DNA of 64,000 nucleotides. It comes from Rhinopomastus cyanomelas (Eukaryota > Chordata > Aves > Bucerotiformes > Rhinopomastidae). The notes under the pieces were generated by a model. The model was not told where the DNA came from. It was given only the letters and a program-made list of their open reading frames with translations, and made no database searches. This document shows, one piece after another, positions 1 through 12,070 of this stretch. The position numbers were made by a program, and so were the translations under genes. The stretch covers positions 62,001-126,000 of the forward strand of contig VXBP01005051.1 in NCBI GenBank assembly GCA_013400115.1, read 5' to 3'. Numbering within the stretch: the first letter of the stretch is position 1; the number at the start of each line of letters is the position of its first letter.

Positions 1-2535
1 TGTGTTGAAAACACCTCCAGTGCCTGGCTAACAGCCGAGTTGCACCCATATGAGTAGCTGAGCCTATGTGTCCTGCTGAGCTGGGATGGGGCAAAGTGTA
101 CTGAAGGACAAGCAGCCTCACCGAGCACACACCTGCTTCTGGGCACTGTGTCCCCTTCCTCCCAAAGCCTCTCAGTCTCTTCAGCCCTTCCAGAGCCCTG
201 TCACTGCAGAGACGCCCTGGTTAGCAATTGTGCTGCCACAGGGAAGCTGGAACAAGGCATGGGGCAAAAAGATGCTGACTTGTTATTGCACTGCTGTTGC
301 TGAATCTTCAGAGCAACCCCCGTGTGCAGTCTGCATGGGAGCAGCTCAACTCCCTTGAGTGGTTCAAACTTACTGTGACCATCTTCAAGGAGGTTACTGG
401 CATAATCTGGCAAAACACGGCCCCCAGCAAGATGCTTCCCAGGATCTTCCACATCTGTGCATCATACAGAAGGTTCCTTGGCTACATCTGCAAATCTGCA
501 CAGAGCACTGGCTGGCACTTTGCTGGCTCTGGAGTCAGCCTTGCCTCCAGGGTGGTTGTAGTATCAGCTGAATTACCTGTAGTGTTTTGGATGTCTCCTA
601 TACAATCCCGAGCCAGACTGGCAGTACCTTGCTTGCAGTATCCCCATGAAAAGATAGCTTGAAGATGACATGGCTACAGGCTCTCAAAACACATGTTCTG
701 TAAGTGAAAAGCATTAATAATGTCCTGAAGTCAGGAAGGTGTCACCTTTTGCTTCAGAAACACCTTGGCTTTTTTCCTTTCTCCTTTTCTCCCTCCAAAA
801 GAGATCTCCTGGCACTCGGTGTCTGTTCTGCAGGTCTATGTTTAATTTAAATATCCACTGGAGGCAACAACCCTCCCACATGTTAATACTGCAGCTGGAG
901 AGTGGCTGGTTGGTAATTTAGAAAAGGAAAAATTCAAAACCTCATGGTTAGGAGCAAGGCAGAGTAAAAGTGGCACTTCAAGAGATTCCAGGCCAAATCT
1001 TCTCCACTTTACTGATGCAGGGGCAAAAATAACCTCTGCATCATTCGTCTAGAATCTTGTTGGAAAAGAGGAAGAGTAGGACAGTGTTCTCTGTGCTTCT
1101 CTTATTCCCTCTAGGTGCTACAGGAGCAGTTCTGCCTGTGGATTACAACCAGGAGGAGTGCTGTGACCCAAATGTTTGTCAGAGAGCAGCCCTACCGGGG
1201 TTATGTTAAGTGAGAGGTGACAGCTTGGCTCTACCTTGTGCAACAGGCTTGGGGAGGCAACTTCTTGCTACTTAAAGCAACAGAGGTCCTGTATTGTGTT
1301 CTTGTAAAGTACTGGTGTCCCACACGTAAATGTAAACTACCACATTTTGAGAGTAGCTACAATTCATTGGCAGACAGAAGTGCTGAATAGGGCAGCATTA
1401 CTATTTAACTGGTACTCGGTAGGTTTCAGAATAAACAGACAAGCAAGCACAGAAGATCACACTTCCTTTCTGTCTGTTCTCCCTATGGTGAGGCAGGCAG
1501 TTCAGGAAATAAAGCCAGCCTCACTCTGTATTTAGAGGCTTTCCCATACAGAAAATACATCTTGTATTCCTATAGGTGAAAGCTTATAATCTGCAGAATT
1601 TTACATGATGCCCTGCTGCTTGTTGGCTCAAGTCAGCCCCTGTGGAACTACAAACCTTATGGTGCTCTATAGCTCAAGAGGAAAGGGTTTTTCATGAAGC
1701 TTGCAAATATTGGTGTTTGGCCAGAAAAACCAAAGACCACTTACTGTGGGCACACAGACTGGATTAAAATCCAGCGGAGCTGCACAGTTACAGGAGGCTA
1801 TTTATCCCAGAAGGAAAATATGTTTTCTTTGTCAAGCAAGCTCTTTCAAAAAGAACCCGACAAAACCCCAACAAACTGAAAGCAATGCAGCTACCAGAGC
1901 TAAGGTAGTAAGTCACAGAAAATAATGGATTTGTCTACTTTATCCTGCTCAGGATTGGTGTCCCAGCTGTTTACAATTTTCCACAAGCTATTGCTAGTCT
2001 AAATCATTTTCCCAGTTATTTTCACTAAATATTTCTTGGACAGCAGTCAGTTTCTCAAAAAAATAATCTTGATGGTTTGAAGTAGGCTTCACACCATTGT
2101 TTCTGCTTTGGTTCTGAATGAGATGAGTTGTCTGCAGTGAATGGTGATGGTTCAGGTTTTCAAAGTCATCACCTACACAGACGCAGACGTCCTGGTCAGA
2201 ATGCACATGTCGCTCATCAGGGCTTTATCTTTGCTCAGTCTGGACTAATTTTGTGAAAGACAGGATCATTGATCCATCTCTACCTGTCACTGTTTCATGT
2301 CTCCTCCAAACACCATCAATAATGACAGAGAGAAAACAAGCCACAGCTGCAGAAAAGAGAAAAGCTCTAGAACACATTGAAGATTACAGTGCTGCCATAC
2401 TGATGCCTCAGATGCTGAGTGCCCAAATCACCAATTTACAGAAGAGTCAGGATGCAAATGAGACATGCAGTGCTTGCTCATCTGTTCTTGCCTAATGCAG
2501 TCAGCCTGAGTGTTGCTGGAGTCACTGAAGAGAGA
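1..2535. other. Non-coding stretch, no gene recognised
   Basis: I see no gene, RNA or recognisable repeat here. The longest open frame is about 121 codons (297-662), unlike any protein I know and within chance expectation. Stop-free stretches on both strands overlap without any coding signature. Confidence 0.6.
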
Positions 2536-2539
2536 GAAA

Positions 2540-2615
2540 CCTGCCTGAACTTGATTTGAAGAACATGATGTCGGAAGGTCCCTTCTGGCCCTACTCTCCA
2601 TATCTGAACTTCAGC
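2540..2615 (+). repeat. Possible decayed CR1 LINE 3' tail
   Basis: The stretch contains 'ggaaggtcccttctggccct' (from about 2575), preceded by a 'gaacttgat'-like segment. This resembles the CR1 3' UTR pattern of a 'ggacttgatgat' segment followed by 'ggtcccttcca' and then octamer repeats. The terminal ATTCTATG repeats are not clear, so this would be an old copy. A chance match cannot be excluded. Confidence 0.4.
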
Positions 2616-4698
2616 ACCACTTGGTCACTAGATGTGTATAAACCAAGCTCTGTGAAGGGCATTCCAACATCACACTAGGAAAATGTCAGTGTTGCACTTT
2701 TGTGTCTGCCTTTTCATGACAGAGGAGACAACCATGGCAAGCAGAGGCTCAGCAGAGAACTCCATCTCTTACAGGGTCATAACTTCAGGCTGACTGCAGC
2801 CTGCTACTCTCAGAATCAACCCAGAGTGGGAATGAGGCGATTGAGTTATCACATGGACAAACATCACTAGAGGAGACTTGCATGTGTCAAAGAAGTCTCC
2901 CACAATTATTTACATAGCTTGGATAAAAGTGTTGGAATGAATGGGAAAACCTGTAGTGCTGCACCTGCAGTCTCAGCAGCGCCCACTGTTCCTTGTTATC
3001 TCAACAGGGAGGTGTGCAAGAGACACAGCACATCCCAGATGTCAAGGTGCATCTGCCTGAATTCCTAAAATGACATGTGTTCTTTAGCCCAGAGCTTGGC
3101 TCCAGGCTAAGAGCTAAATCTGATGTTCGCTGCGGCTAAAACTTCTTCAAAAAACAGTCTGGGTTAATTAGGGAAAGGAAATTTTGGCTGCAGTCTGTGC
3201 AAGAAGATTGGCTTGGGAAATCGTATGAAAGTCATGGTTTGTGCGAGAGCAAAGAGAAAGAACAGGCTCATTTCTGAAAGTGCTACACCTAAGAACTTCA
3301 GAAAAGCACGGAACTTCACTGAAATACAATGAAAGGCAAAGCCTGAAAGCAGAACATCTCCTTTGGCTCAACACATCCCCTCCCAGAGGCACCACATCAT
3401 TCCTCCTGCTCACAAAACAGCTTCTGCCTCCTTTTAATAGTTTTATTTTTAGACTTCTCATATTTAATTCTCTCTTTTTCTTTATGTAAGGTGCTTGGAG
3501 GGGTGCAGTGTCAAACAATAATTTAATCAGAGAAAAATTAGAATCCACAGTGTTAAAATGAGTCTGCTCTTGACAAGTGGATGAATGTAGGAAGCAAGGG
3601 GATGCAGCGCATCAAGGAGAGTACCCAATTAACAGTGTAACCATAGGGGTCTGGGGGCACCCACCTTCAGTTGTCGGCAGTTTCATCTTGGAGCCCAACA
3701 GTACACACTTGGCATGGTCTGAAACCTAGATACACATTTACACATTGCTGGTAGCACACACACGCCTCTCCCCATCAGAAACCTTGAAGTAGGCAGTTTT
3801 TCCATCCTCTTAACACCCCTGGGTTTGCTGAAGCGCACGTGCCTGCCTATCGCTGTTACTTCACCTCAGCTACGAATCAAGCAAGGCTGCACCGTGACCA
3901 ACATTAGCCTGTTAACAACAGAAGTTAGAGAATAACAAGGCCTGTCCACTTTACCCAGTCTGGGGTAACCACCCCAAGAAAGTTTCCAATACCTTTACAA
4001 TTTCTCCCCACAATCTGTGCCATAGTGAATGACTGCGTGGTTGCTGTGTTGAAGTACATTGTGTTACAGCTGCAACTCATAGCACTGGGCTATGCCCAGG
4101 TATTGCCACAGGCAGGATGTTGAAGGAAGTGACTGGCAATAGTCTGCAAGTATCTGGGTTACATTTTCCAACAAGCAATCAGAGAAAGGTGAGTTTGAGC
4201 CTCCATCCATGGAGGCCATGCAAAAATCAGTGATGGCTGAGCTGTGACCAAAAGCGTATGGAAAGACCATAAAACCCAATTTCTCTCTAAAAGACACTGC
4301 CTTACAGTGGACTCCGGGCAGAGCAGACATAGAGAAGTGCTGGCAGGTATCCCTGGAACTATCTGTCACGCAATGTCTAAAATCAGGTTGTGGTGAAGAG
4401 TAAGTGTATGGAGTGAGCTCACACATAGTACATACAAGTTTGAAGGGATAACAAGTTTATAGAATATATGTTTTTTTCCCCATACGAGTTCCCAGCTGGA
4501 CTACTTTGCTGTCTTGGAAGAAAACAACATGCTAGAAACATCAGTCAAATGCCAAAATCCAGGATCCTTCCAATTAGATGTAACCTTTGAAGGGTACCCC
4601 TGTAGTCTGAGAGCTCACTTGCTTCTGAGGGCTTACCACTGCCTAATAGGAGGACAGCAGCCTGTGTGCTTTTGTATTTCATTGACTGCCTTTTGTCT
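2616..4698. other. Non-coding stretch, no gene recognised
   Basis: No gene or repeat identified. A T-rich patch at about 3428-3487 is low complexity. Around 2608 there is a lone 9-base left half of an RE1/NRSF motif (TTCAGCACC) without its partner half. Confidence 0.55.
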
Positions 4699-4808
4699 CA
4701 TAGGATCATAAGATCATAGGATGCTAGGGGTTGGAAGGGACCCAAGAGATCTTCGAGTCCAACCCCACTGCTGGAGCAGGACAAAACTATCTAACACAGA
4801 TCACAAAT
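4699..4808 (-). mobile_element. CR1 LINE fragment (3' end only)
   Basis: Read on the minus strand, this ends with the CR1 hallmark. The plus strand starts with imperfect 'cataggat/cataagat' octamers, then 'ggttggaagggaccc', 'agagatcttcgagtccaacccc' and 'ctgctggagcaggac', which is the reverse complement of a CR1 3' UTR. Only about 110 bp remain, with no ORF2 sequence, as expected from the 5' truncation common in CR1 copies. Divergence in the octamers and in the inner end suggests an old insertion. Confidence 0.85.
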
Positions 4809-7800
4809 CAAGTTTGTACTACCAAGTTGAAGGAGAGGAGGTTAATATATCAGAAAGATGAGGAGGATATCAAACCTGTGAAGTCTCCGCTAGTCATTCC
4901 ACAGCTTCAGCTTCCGCTTCAGAGTCGGTCCTCTGCCTGCATTTGAGACCCTTCACTCTGCTTTTCCTGCTCTACTTCATGCCCATCAGCTTGGCTTCTC
5001 TTCTGTTTCTCCTCCTGACGCACAGAGGCCTTTGGGGGACCAGATCATCTCAAGGTGGAGCTGGCCACCAGAAGAGTTTACAACACAAGCAAGCTTTCCC
5101 AAGACTTACGGTTGGTGGCTTCACGGGAAACTGGAAGAGAAATTTCCAAAGTCTACAAGACAGATTCAAACAGAAGTTCTACATATTTTTGTTATTTCTC
5201 TGCACCTAAGATGGTTTTCTTATGCTCAGCCATAGTAAAATGAATACTAAGCCTCTCTGAACTCCTATGGACATCAAGCACATCTCTCTCATGGCTTCCT
5301 TCAAAACTCCTGATCATAAACAACAGACGGACAAACGCTGGCATGTTTCATTCATCTGCTTTCTTTTGTTGGGCTTTTCTCTGTATGCTTGGATATTTTT
5401 AAAAGTAAGATATGGTCTTTCTTCTGGGATTTACAGATGATTTTCTAATAATTAGGCAAAGTAAACCATGTGGAGATTTTTTTTTATGATCTACTTTAGA
5501 AGTAGAGCTTTGGAAAGCAGATAATGAAATTATTATTATTATGCTGCACAGCTGTGCAAAAAGCACAGGGGAAATTGCGAAAAGACACCAGTATTTGTTT
5601 ATTTGACTTTCAACGTTATGACAAAGCAAATAACAGCTTTGGTCCTGGTCCACAATTGAGTTAATTGGTAGCACCTCAAATGGTATGTCCTAGAAAACTC
5701 CTAATTAGCAGCCAAGCACAGGGTAAACCAGGTAGCGTTTGTTCCTTTCTGCTCTAACAGGGCCTGTGAATTTAAACAAACAGCTACAGTTCAGACCCAA
5801 AATCATTTGGTTTATTGTGTGTGTGCCAAAAGTGACTACGCGTGTACGTGTCTGCAGTTCTTTCTTGGTCTGTGTCGGTAGAGCATGATGGGGCTGGGGT
5901 CCCTAACACATTCTCTAGACAGCTGGGACCCAAGTTAAAAACTACAGATAGTGTTTTCCAGGAGAACTCTGCTGCCTCTGGCAGTCTCTGGGTCGAGGCC
6001 CACTGGGAAATGTTCAGTGTTGTCTCCTTTGTTTGATTTCTGAGCGCTCCCAAGGACATTCTCTCTCTTTGCTTTTTCATTTACCATCCAAGTCTCTCTC
6101 ACTGCAGGAAGGTGCTCAGAGCGCCGTGGGAAGAAATGGTCCAGATACACGCAGTGAAGGAGCCTGTTCTTCAACTGAAGCACTAACATGGACGGAAAGG
6201 TCCAGTCTCAGAGTCCTGTCTGTCTCCACAGCCACACACATATTTTGGCAACCGCAAGTCCAGTTGCCGTGAGTTGGATGCTAGACATGGGCAGTGGGTG
6301 ACACACAGCCTACTCTCTTGGTAGTGATGTAACCCCAGCCCAGGAACGGGAGCACATTAATCCTGTACCCAGGCTGATAGCAAGGGACAGGACATGCAAC
6401 ACCAGCTTTGTTAGAGGCAAGCGTCTTCCCTCCAGCTCTCTCCCACATTCGGTGGAACACAAGTAGCACCATAAGGCCAGCAGAGCTCAACAAAAGCTCT
6501 TCTTCTCGGGGATCTCTACTCTGCTGTTTGCATGGCTGTATGAAGCAGATTGCTGTCTCCTATTAATTAAATAAACAAGCAGCAAAAGTTGAGGGAAAGA
6601 GAAACACATACACAGCTTGTCTGCAAATAGAGACAGGCGTCTCCATCCCATGGTTGCACCCAGCTGTCTGGCTGCTACCTGGTTAAACAGCTTTAGTTTC
6701 ACATTAAGGTCAATGCAGCCGTAGCGTCTCCTCCCAGGTGGAAAACCTGGCTAATGAAACACTCAGGTTTGTATTGAGTCTGCTTCGATGGGCCAGCCAA
6801 GCATTTTGAGGAGCTGAGGCAGGTGCCCTGGTTCTTTTTCCACAAGGGTGAGTCCCCAGGCTGGGCTGTGCGAGTGGGGCTGAGCAGACGCAGTGAACAG
6901 CACTAGTGAGCACAGGCTCCTCCGCCCTTACCTGCTGCAGAGACAGAGTATCCCCAGTTTTCAGCTGGTGGATTCTCTTGTCTGATCTCAGGCTGCAGGG
7001 TGTAGGAGAGAGCCCCTGCCGCTATGCTAGCCCTGCCCATGTTTGTGCTTCTTCCTCCTGGCTTCCCTGTACTGGCTCCACTTCTAGCAAAGGGCGTTTA
7101 TTCAGCTTAGACATCCCTTCCCTCTATCATTTAGGCAACCCTCTTGCTTTCCTCTGGGATTATAGATGGGATGAGTAAACCATCTTTATATGTAGTCTGA
7201 GGAGTTTGAATCTCACGTATTACTCTTCAATTTCTTTTAGCTACTCCTTCTCAAAGATCAGAGTTCCTGACAAAGTTCTGATGCAGTCCATGAGGGTGAC
7301 AAACACAGCCAGGCTATGATCACTTGTGCGTAGAAAGCTATTTGTCCTGAACTGCAGCCTTCACGTTATCCAAGGAGAAATCGAAAAAAGCCCCTTGTCT
7401 TGCATGCCTTCGAAGTAACTGTTCTGAGGATAATTTAAAGTATTGAGACATTGATTCACTAAACATCGTTGGTCTGCTTAGATGTGGGCAGGCAAAGTCA
7501 CCCATTATTAGTGATTTATTAGCTGTAGGTTCCTCTTTGATCTTCTCCAGTGTTGTGCACTCAATATCCTCCTCCCGTGAGGTAGCTGGGAGGACAGCCC
7601 TATCAAGACATTTGCATTATTTTGACTTGTGATCCATGACCATGAGATTGTCTCCACTGAGACACTGTATCTCACTGGATTCAGGGGAATATTCCAGAAC
7701 CCTACAATACATGCAAAACCAGAAGTTCCTCTTGAATTGAAAAATTATGATACCAGCACCTCTAAATTGCTTTTAGCAGCTTTTCTGTGCTGACTCTGGC

Positions 7801-7827
7801 TCAGAAGTGCTTAGTTTGCTGACAAAA
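4809..7827. other. Non-coding stretch, no gene recognised
   Basis: No gene or repeat recognised. An AT-rich part at about 5395-5560 includes a short ATT run (near 5530) but no distinct element. Open frames are all below 100 codons and overlap on opposite strands. Confidence 0.55.
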
Positions 7828-7910
7828 ATCATAGACTCACACACACTGGAGATGGAAAAGCCCTGCTAGGTTCAGCGAGTCCATTTCTCCTACCGGGGAA
7901 GGAATATTCC
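7828..7910 (-). mobile_element. Old CR1/L3-like LINE tail
   Basis: The plus strand reads 'atcatagactcacacacact', then 'ggagatggaaaagccc' and 'gagtccatttctcct'. This is a decayed version of the reverse complement of a CR1/L3-type 3' end, which normally reads as octamers, 'ggttggaaaagacc' and 'gtccaacccccctgc'. The 'ggagatggaaaag' variant is typical of older amniote CR1/L3 relics. About 80 bp can be followed. Confidence 0.6.
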
Positions 7911-10539
7911 CAGCAATCTGTTTTCCCTGCTACTTTCTCTTGTCTATTTTTAAACATCCCATGCAACAAAAATACATTTGGATTGTCAGAATTTCAGAGC
8001 CAACTTGGCTGTGGAAGTACCAGCTGCAGCCTAACCTGCTTTGTCTGGTGGCAGCAGCTAAATTGCTCTCCACTGCCTTTGAAGTCAATGGTAAAAGTCT
8101 TATTGGCTTCTGTGGGAGCATTCTCAAGCCTTTGGCATGGATGATTAGAGCGAATAGCTATGGAGCACTGATAAGCCATTCTTACACTATCGCTTTCCAG
8201 ACCGTAACTGCATTTTAATAGGCAAGAAATTGTCTCAGCAGCAGTCAGGGTGCAGTAATAGCAAAGCCACACAGAGCACACGCCAGACTGGGTCTGCACA
8301 GAAGCGACTCCTGCCACCACCATACAGAATTATATCCACAGCCCACAACAGGTTTGGTGGAGTTCATGATCCAAAGGGAACAGTCAGAGGCAGCTCCTTT
8401 TGTGCCACCTCAAAGCGCAAAATTCTGCCTGTAGATAGCTCCAAAGTGTTTTTCAGCAGACTGTAACACCATGACTGAGGGGGGCTGAGCACGGCAGGGT
8501 GTGTGCCCTTCACCTGCTTTTCCATCCTCAGCCAGACATAGCGTAGGTATTGTGCTGCCCTACCCTTTTAGCCAAAAAAAGGGGAGAAAAAAGACAAGCT
8601 GCTGAATCGTAGAAGTTAAAAAGTTACAGCACAAAACTTGACTGACCTTCCCCGGGAAAAAACTGTTGACAGCTACCCCGCAAGATGGGGCGCTCGGCAG
8701 CGCCAGTGCCACAACTCCAGTTGGGTCCTTGGAGTTCTTTCTTTATTGTGGTAACAATGGCAGGTAGTGGAAGCCTGGACTGGACTGGATTGGATCTAAT
8801 CGTTATTTTGTTCTTCTGGGACAGCTTCCTCTGCCTCCAAATTTCCTGTCTGGATGTCCTCCCAAAAGGATGAATTAACCAATATGTGACCTGTATGGGA
8901 AATGCGCTTTATTGAAGCTATTTTTCTAGGGTGGAGCTGAACAGCTGTTTAACAGCGCATAGCTGCACTACACGAGAGGCAGTAAAAACATACAAAATGA
9001 GCTGTATTCAGGTACAACTGGGCTGGAAGGGGGCAGAAGATTATTATCTCAAGCTGTAATTTTTGCCTGTATGCAGAGGTTAGCATCCTTGCAGGACAAA
9101 AATTGTGCCAGCATGCGGTACCACAGCCTGAGTGCCAGCAAGGGAGAGGGAGACCTCAGTTTTACCTTTCCTGCAGGACCTTCTTGTGCCATAAACATGG
9201 AGACATTAACACCATTCCTGCAGGCCCTGACAAGCTAAAGCTAGGTAGGCATAGGCTTCTATCCAAAACCTGCTTTGTCCGACACAATGGAAGCTGCAAG
9301 TGACACCGCCCTGGTGTCACTATGGGGACATCTGAGATCAAGCACAGTTCAATCCTTTTTTTATATTTAAGGCTCCAGCAATCAACAGGAGCCATAAGTG
9401 TCATGCAAACGGTCCCACGTTAACTTCATGGGAAGCAATGTTAGCAGGTACTTCAGGGCAGCTAACTGCAATTTTGGGTGGGCTATTGTGGCCAGCACTG
9501 CCCCACTGCCTGATGACTCCTGCCCCAGGCCGTGAAGGACCACCTCTGGGTGTCAGCACAAGGCTGCATAGCTGAGGCAACACCAACACGAGAGATGGAA
9601 TCGCCCAGCATCTCTGTTCAGAAGCCTCAGCACAGCTCCTCCTTTCTGTTCACGTCTCTCCCTGTCCCCCACAGCAGGTTAGCAGTGCAATGCAGCTATC
9701 GCAGATTTACATCGTGGCTGCAGAGATGAGAATCTGAATAAAGCTTTAAAAGCCACTTGGTTTTTTTAAAGCGTAACATAAAACTGCAGCCAGATTTACC
9801 ACAAGTTTCCTGTGTGTGCACATGAGTTATGTGCAGGGTAAGTGTCCTGCCACCATGAATTCTGCCAGTGTGCATCTTTTAATGGCACTGATCATGGGGA
9901 ATTCATCTGGTCTTCATATAGCTGTCACCTGTATCACCAGAGCGACTTCACTCTAATTTAGCATTGCTTAACGGGGAAGATAAAGATAAGTGTTAGCCAT
10001 GTGGGTCTTTTCTTGGCTTCTTTCTCTCTCTCTGACACAGCAAGAGCATGACTGCAGGGTGGTTTATGACCAGCAATTCAAAAGAGCAGGGAAAAGAAGG
10101 AGCAGCAAATATCAACTGCTTGTCAATCAGCCGCAGTCTTTCAGCTCAAATGGTTATACCTGAACTTCTGATCTTTTCTTCTGCCATCTCTGATCCCCCT
10201 GTTTGTTTGGAGTTCTTTAGGTACCGCAACCATCAAAACCACATTTTTATAAAGGTTTGGGTTTAGGAAACCTGCAGTGGTTACCCACGATGATAGGAAA
10301 ATGTGAAATAGAAAGCCACACATACCTAATGGTTGAAGCATAGCAGCCAGACTGCAGTCAGCCGGTCGGGGTGGCAATGATGGGACACCCTACAAGCTGG
10401 CTGAACACAAGAAAATGCTGTGGAGAAATGGAGTGGGCTTATAGCACCAGTTATACAGCAACAAGTGATTTGTCTTCCCAAGCCCCTGTGCCCCCCCTCT
10501 TTTCCCCCGGCTCAGAAAGGTAATCACTCAGTATATATT
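7911..10539. other. Non-coding stretch, no gene recognised
   Basis: No gene or dispersed repeat seen. A perfect 8-bp hairpin with a 5-base loop lies at 9300-9320 (GTGACACC/GGTGTCAC). Several hairpins of this size are expected by chance in 64 kb. Confidence 0.55.
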
Positions 10540-10720
10540 ACTACCTTGTTTAAACTGGAGATGAAAAGCTACAAAAGTACAACTTAATTGAACCCTGTAT
10601 CGTGTTATTACAAATGCTGCCGACCTCACTTGCAGTCCATTATCAGAGGGTTCTGCTGAATGCTTTAATTAAAGACAATAAGGCTAATAAAAAGGCATCA
10701 TTTTCCTGTCTCCAGCACTG
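10540..10720. promoter_or_regulatory. Candidate conserved non-coding element, AT-rich
   Basis: A block rich in homeodomain-type cores: the palindrome TTTAATTAAA at 10664-10673, followed by 'ggctaataaaaagg', and earlier 'acttaattgaac' and 'gtccattatcag'. It has no coding potential, and its composition differs from the flanking purine/pyrimidine-rich sequence. Vertebrate developmental enhancers often look like this, but the call rests on composition alone. Confidence 0.25.
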
Positions 10721-12040
10721 CTGGAGAGTTGGGGCTGATGAGATTATTTCCCGCTAATGCTTTTCTGTTGTTGTTGTTCTTAAATCTTTTTCTCCCTGTG
10801 GTTTGCAAATACTGTCTGCGTTGTACAAGATTCATTAAGAACAAGAAAATATCAGGTTTGTTTCTAAAATGCGCACAAACAGTTGATGATGAGAGTCCCT
10901 CTTCCAGATGATCCCTGATGCCTTACCCCAATCAGGACTGCCTTTTGCTCTCAGATCAGCCCGGTGTAGGAAAAAAAGCTGCGCAGGTACAGGTACCCAC
11001 ACAAGCTGACTTAAGGACACACCCTGGCCATGCCACCCACCCCAGCTCTCCTGTTTGCAGGGAGGACAGCGTGATGACAACGCTACTTGCCAGAGGGAAG
11101 GATCTAGGCCAGAGTGAGTAATGCAGCACCTCACCATAATTATCGTGCTGCTTACTAACAGCTCATATGTGCCATCGCTATTTCATTTCATACTCACAGT
11201 ATTAATGATACCAAACCCGCAGTGTTCGCAAAGCCAATTAAGGCAGCCTCACTAGGCAACCTTGTCTCTCCAGCTTTGGTCCAATGAGGCAGAAGAAGAA
11301 GAGAACAACACAGGAAGGCATCTCATCATGAGGAAGGGAAGGTGCAGAGTTGGAGAGTAGTGAAAATATTGGAGGGGAGAAGATCTTGTCTCTGGGGAGG
11401 AGGGAAAATTGACTCTCTGCCCACAGGGGAATCTTCTGAGGGATAAGGGATGAAGGATGATCTCTACCTCTGGATACGCAGGAAAGAGCAGACCCTGTCT
11501 GCATCCCTCTGCCTTAAGGGACACCTGCATGGGCATTCATGCACTCCATGTATATGCTGGTGTTTGATGAATAACACAAACGTGGTAGGGATGAAAAAAA
11601 AAAACCAGTGGTGAATTGCCTGGTGCTCATTATATAGAGGGACTTCCAGAACCAGCACATCCATCCACCAGCAAACAGGCAGAGCACATTCATTACCGGC
11701 CACAAAAGCGTTAAAACTTCACTAACGATCCAGACCATAGTTGAACAAGAGACCTAATGGCAATTGGCATTGTAGCCCTGCTGTGAATAAGCCAAACCTT
11801 CCAACCCTACTGTGATTAAAAACTCCTTCTTGGACAAGGGAACAAGCAACCAGACGCTAAGTAACTGAACTTTGCCCCTGCAAGGAGGAGAGCAAAGCAC
11901 TAACCACTGAGCCAGCCCAGTTTGCCAAGACTTTTATAGGGAAGGAACTTTTACAATTAAATACAGCAAAAGGTTTCTTCTACTGTGAGCCTCTGAACAC
12001 AGATTGAAAGAAGCAGAGTTGAACGTGGAAGCCAAGTTAA
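10721..12040. other. Non-coding stretch with a weak tRNA-like trace
   Basis: No gene recognised. On the minus strand at 11915-11859 there is an A-box-like TGGCTCAGTGG followed about 45 bases on by a weak B-box-like AGTTCAGTTAC. This could be a degraded tRNA-derived SINE, but the B-box match is poor. Confidence 0.35.
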
Positions 12041-12070
12041 GGGAAAAAAAAGAAAAAGTAAAAGAAAAAG
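12041..12070 (+). repeat. A-rich simple sequence
   Basis: About 30 bases of near-pure purine, with an imperfect duplication of an AGAAAAAGT-type unit. It is low-complexity sequence and I do not see a retroposon immediately upstream that would make it a poly-A tail. Confidence 0.6.

Noticed and set aside
2608..2630. RE1/NRSF silencer site
   Set aside because: Only the left half TTCAGCACC matches; the right half GGACAGCGCC is absent.
9300..9320. 8-bp perfect hairpin GTGACACC/GGTGTCAC
   Set aside because: About four such stems are expected by chance in 64 kb.
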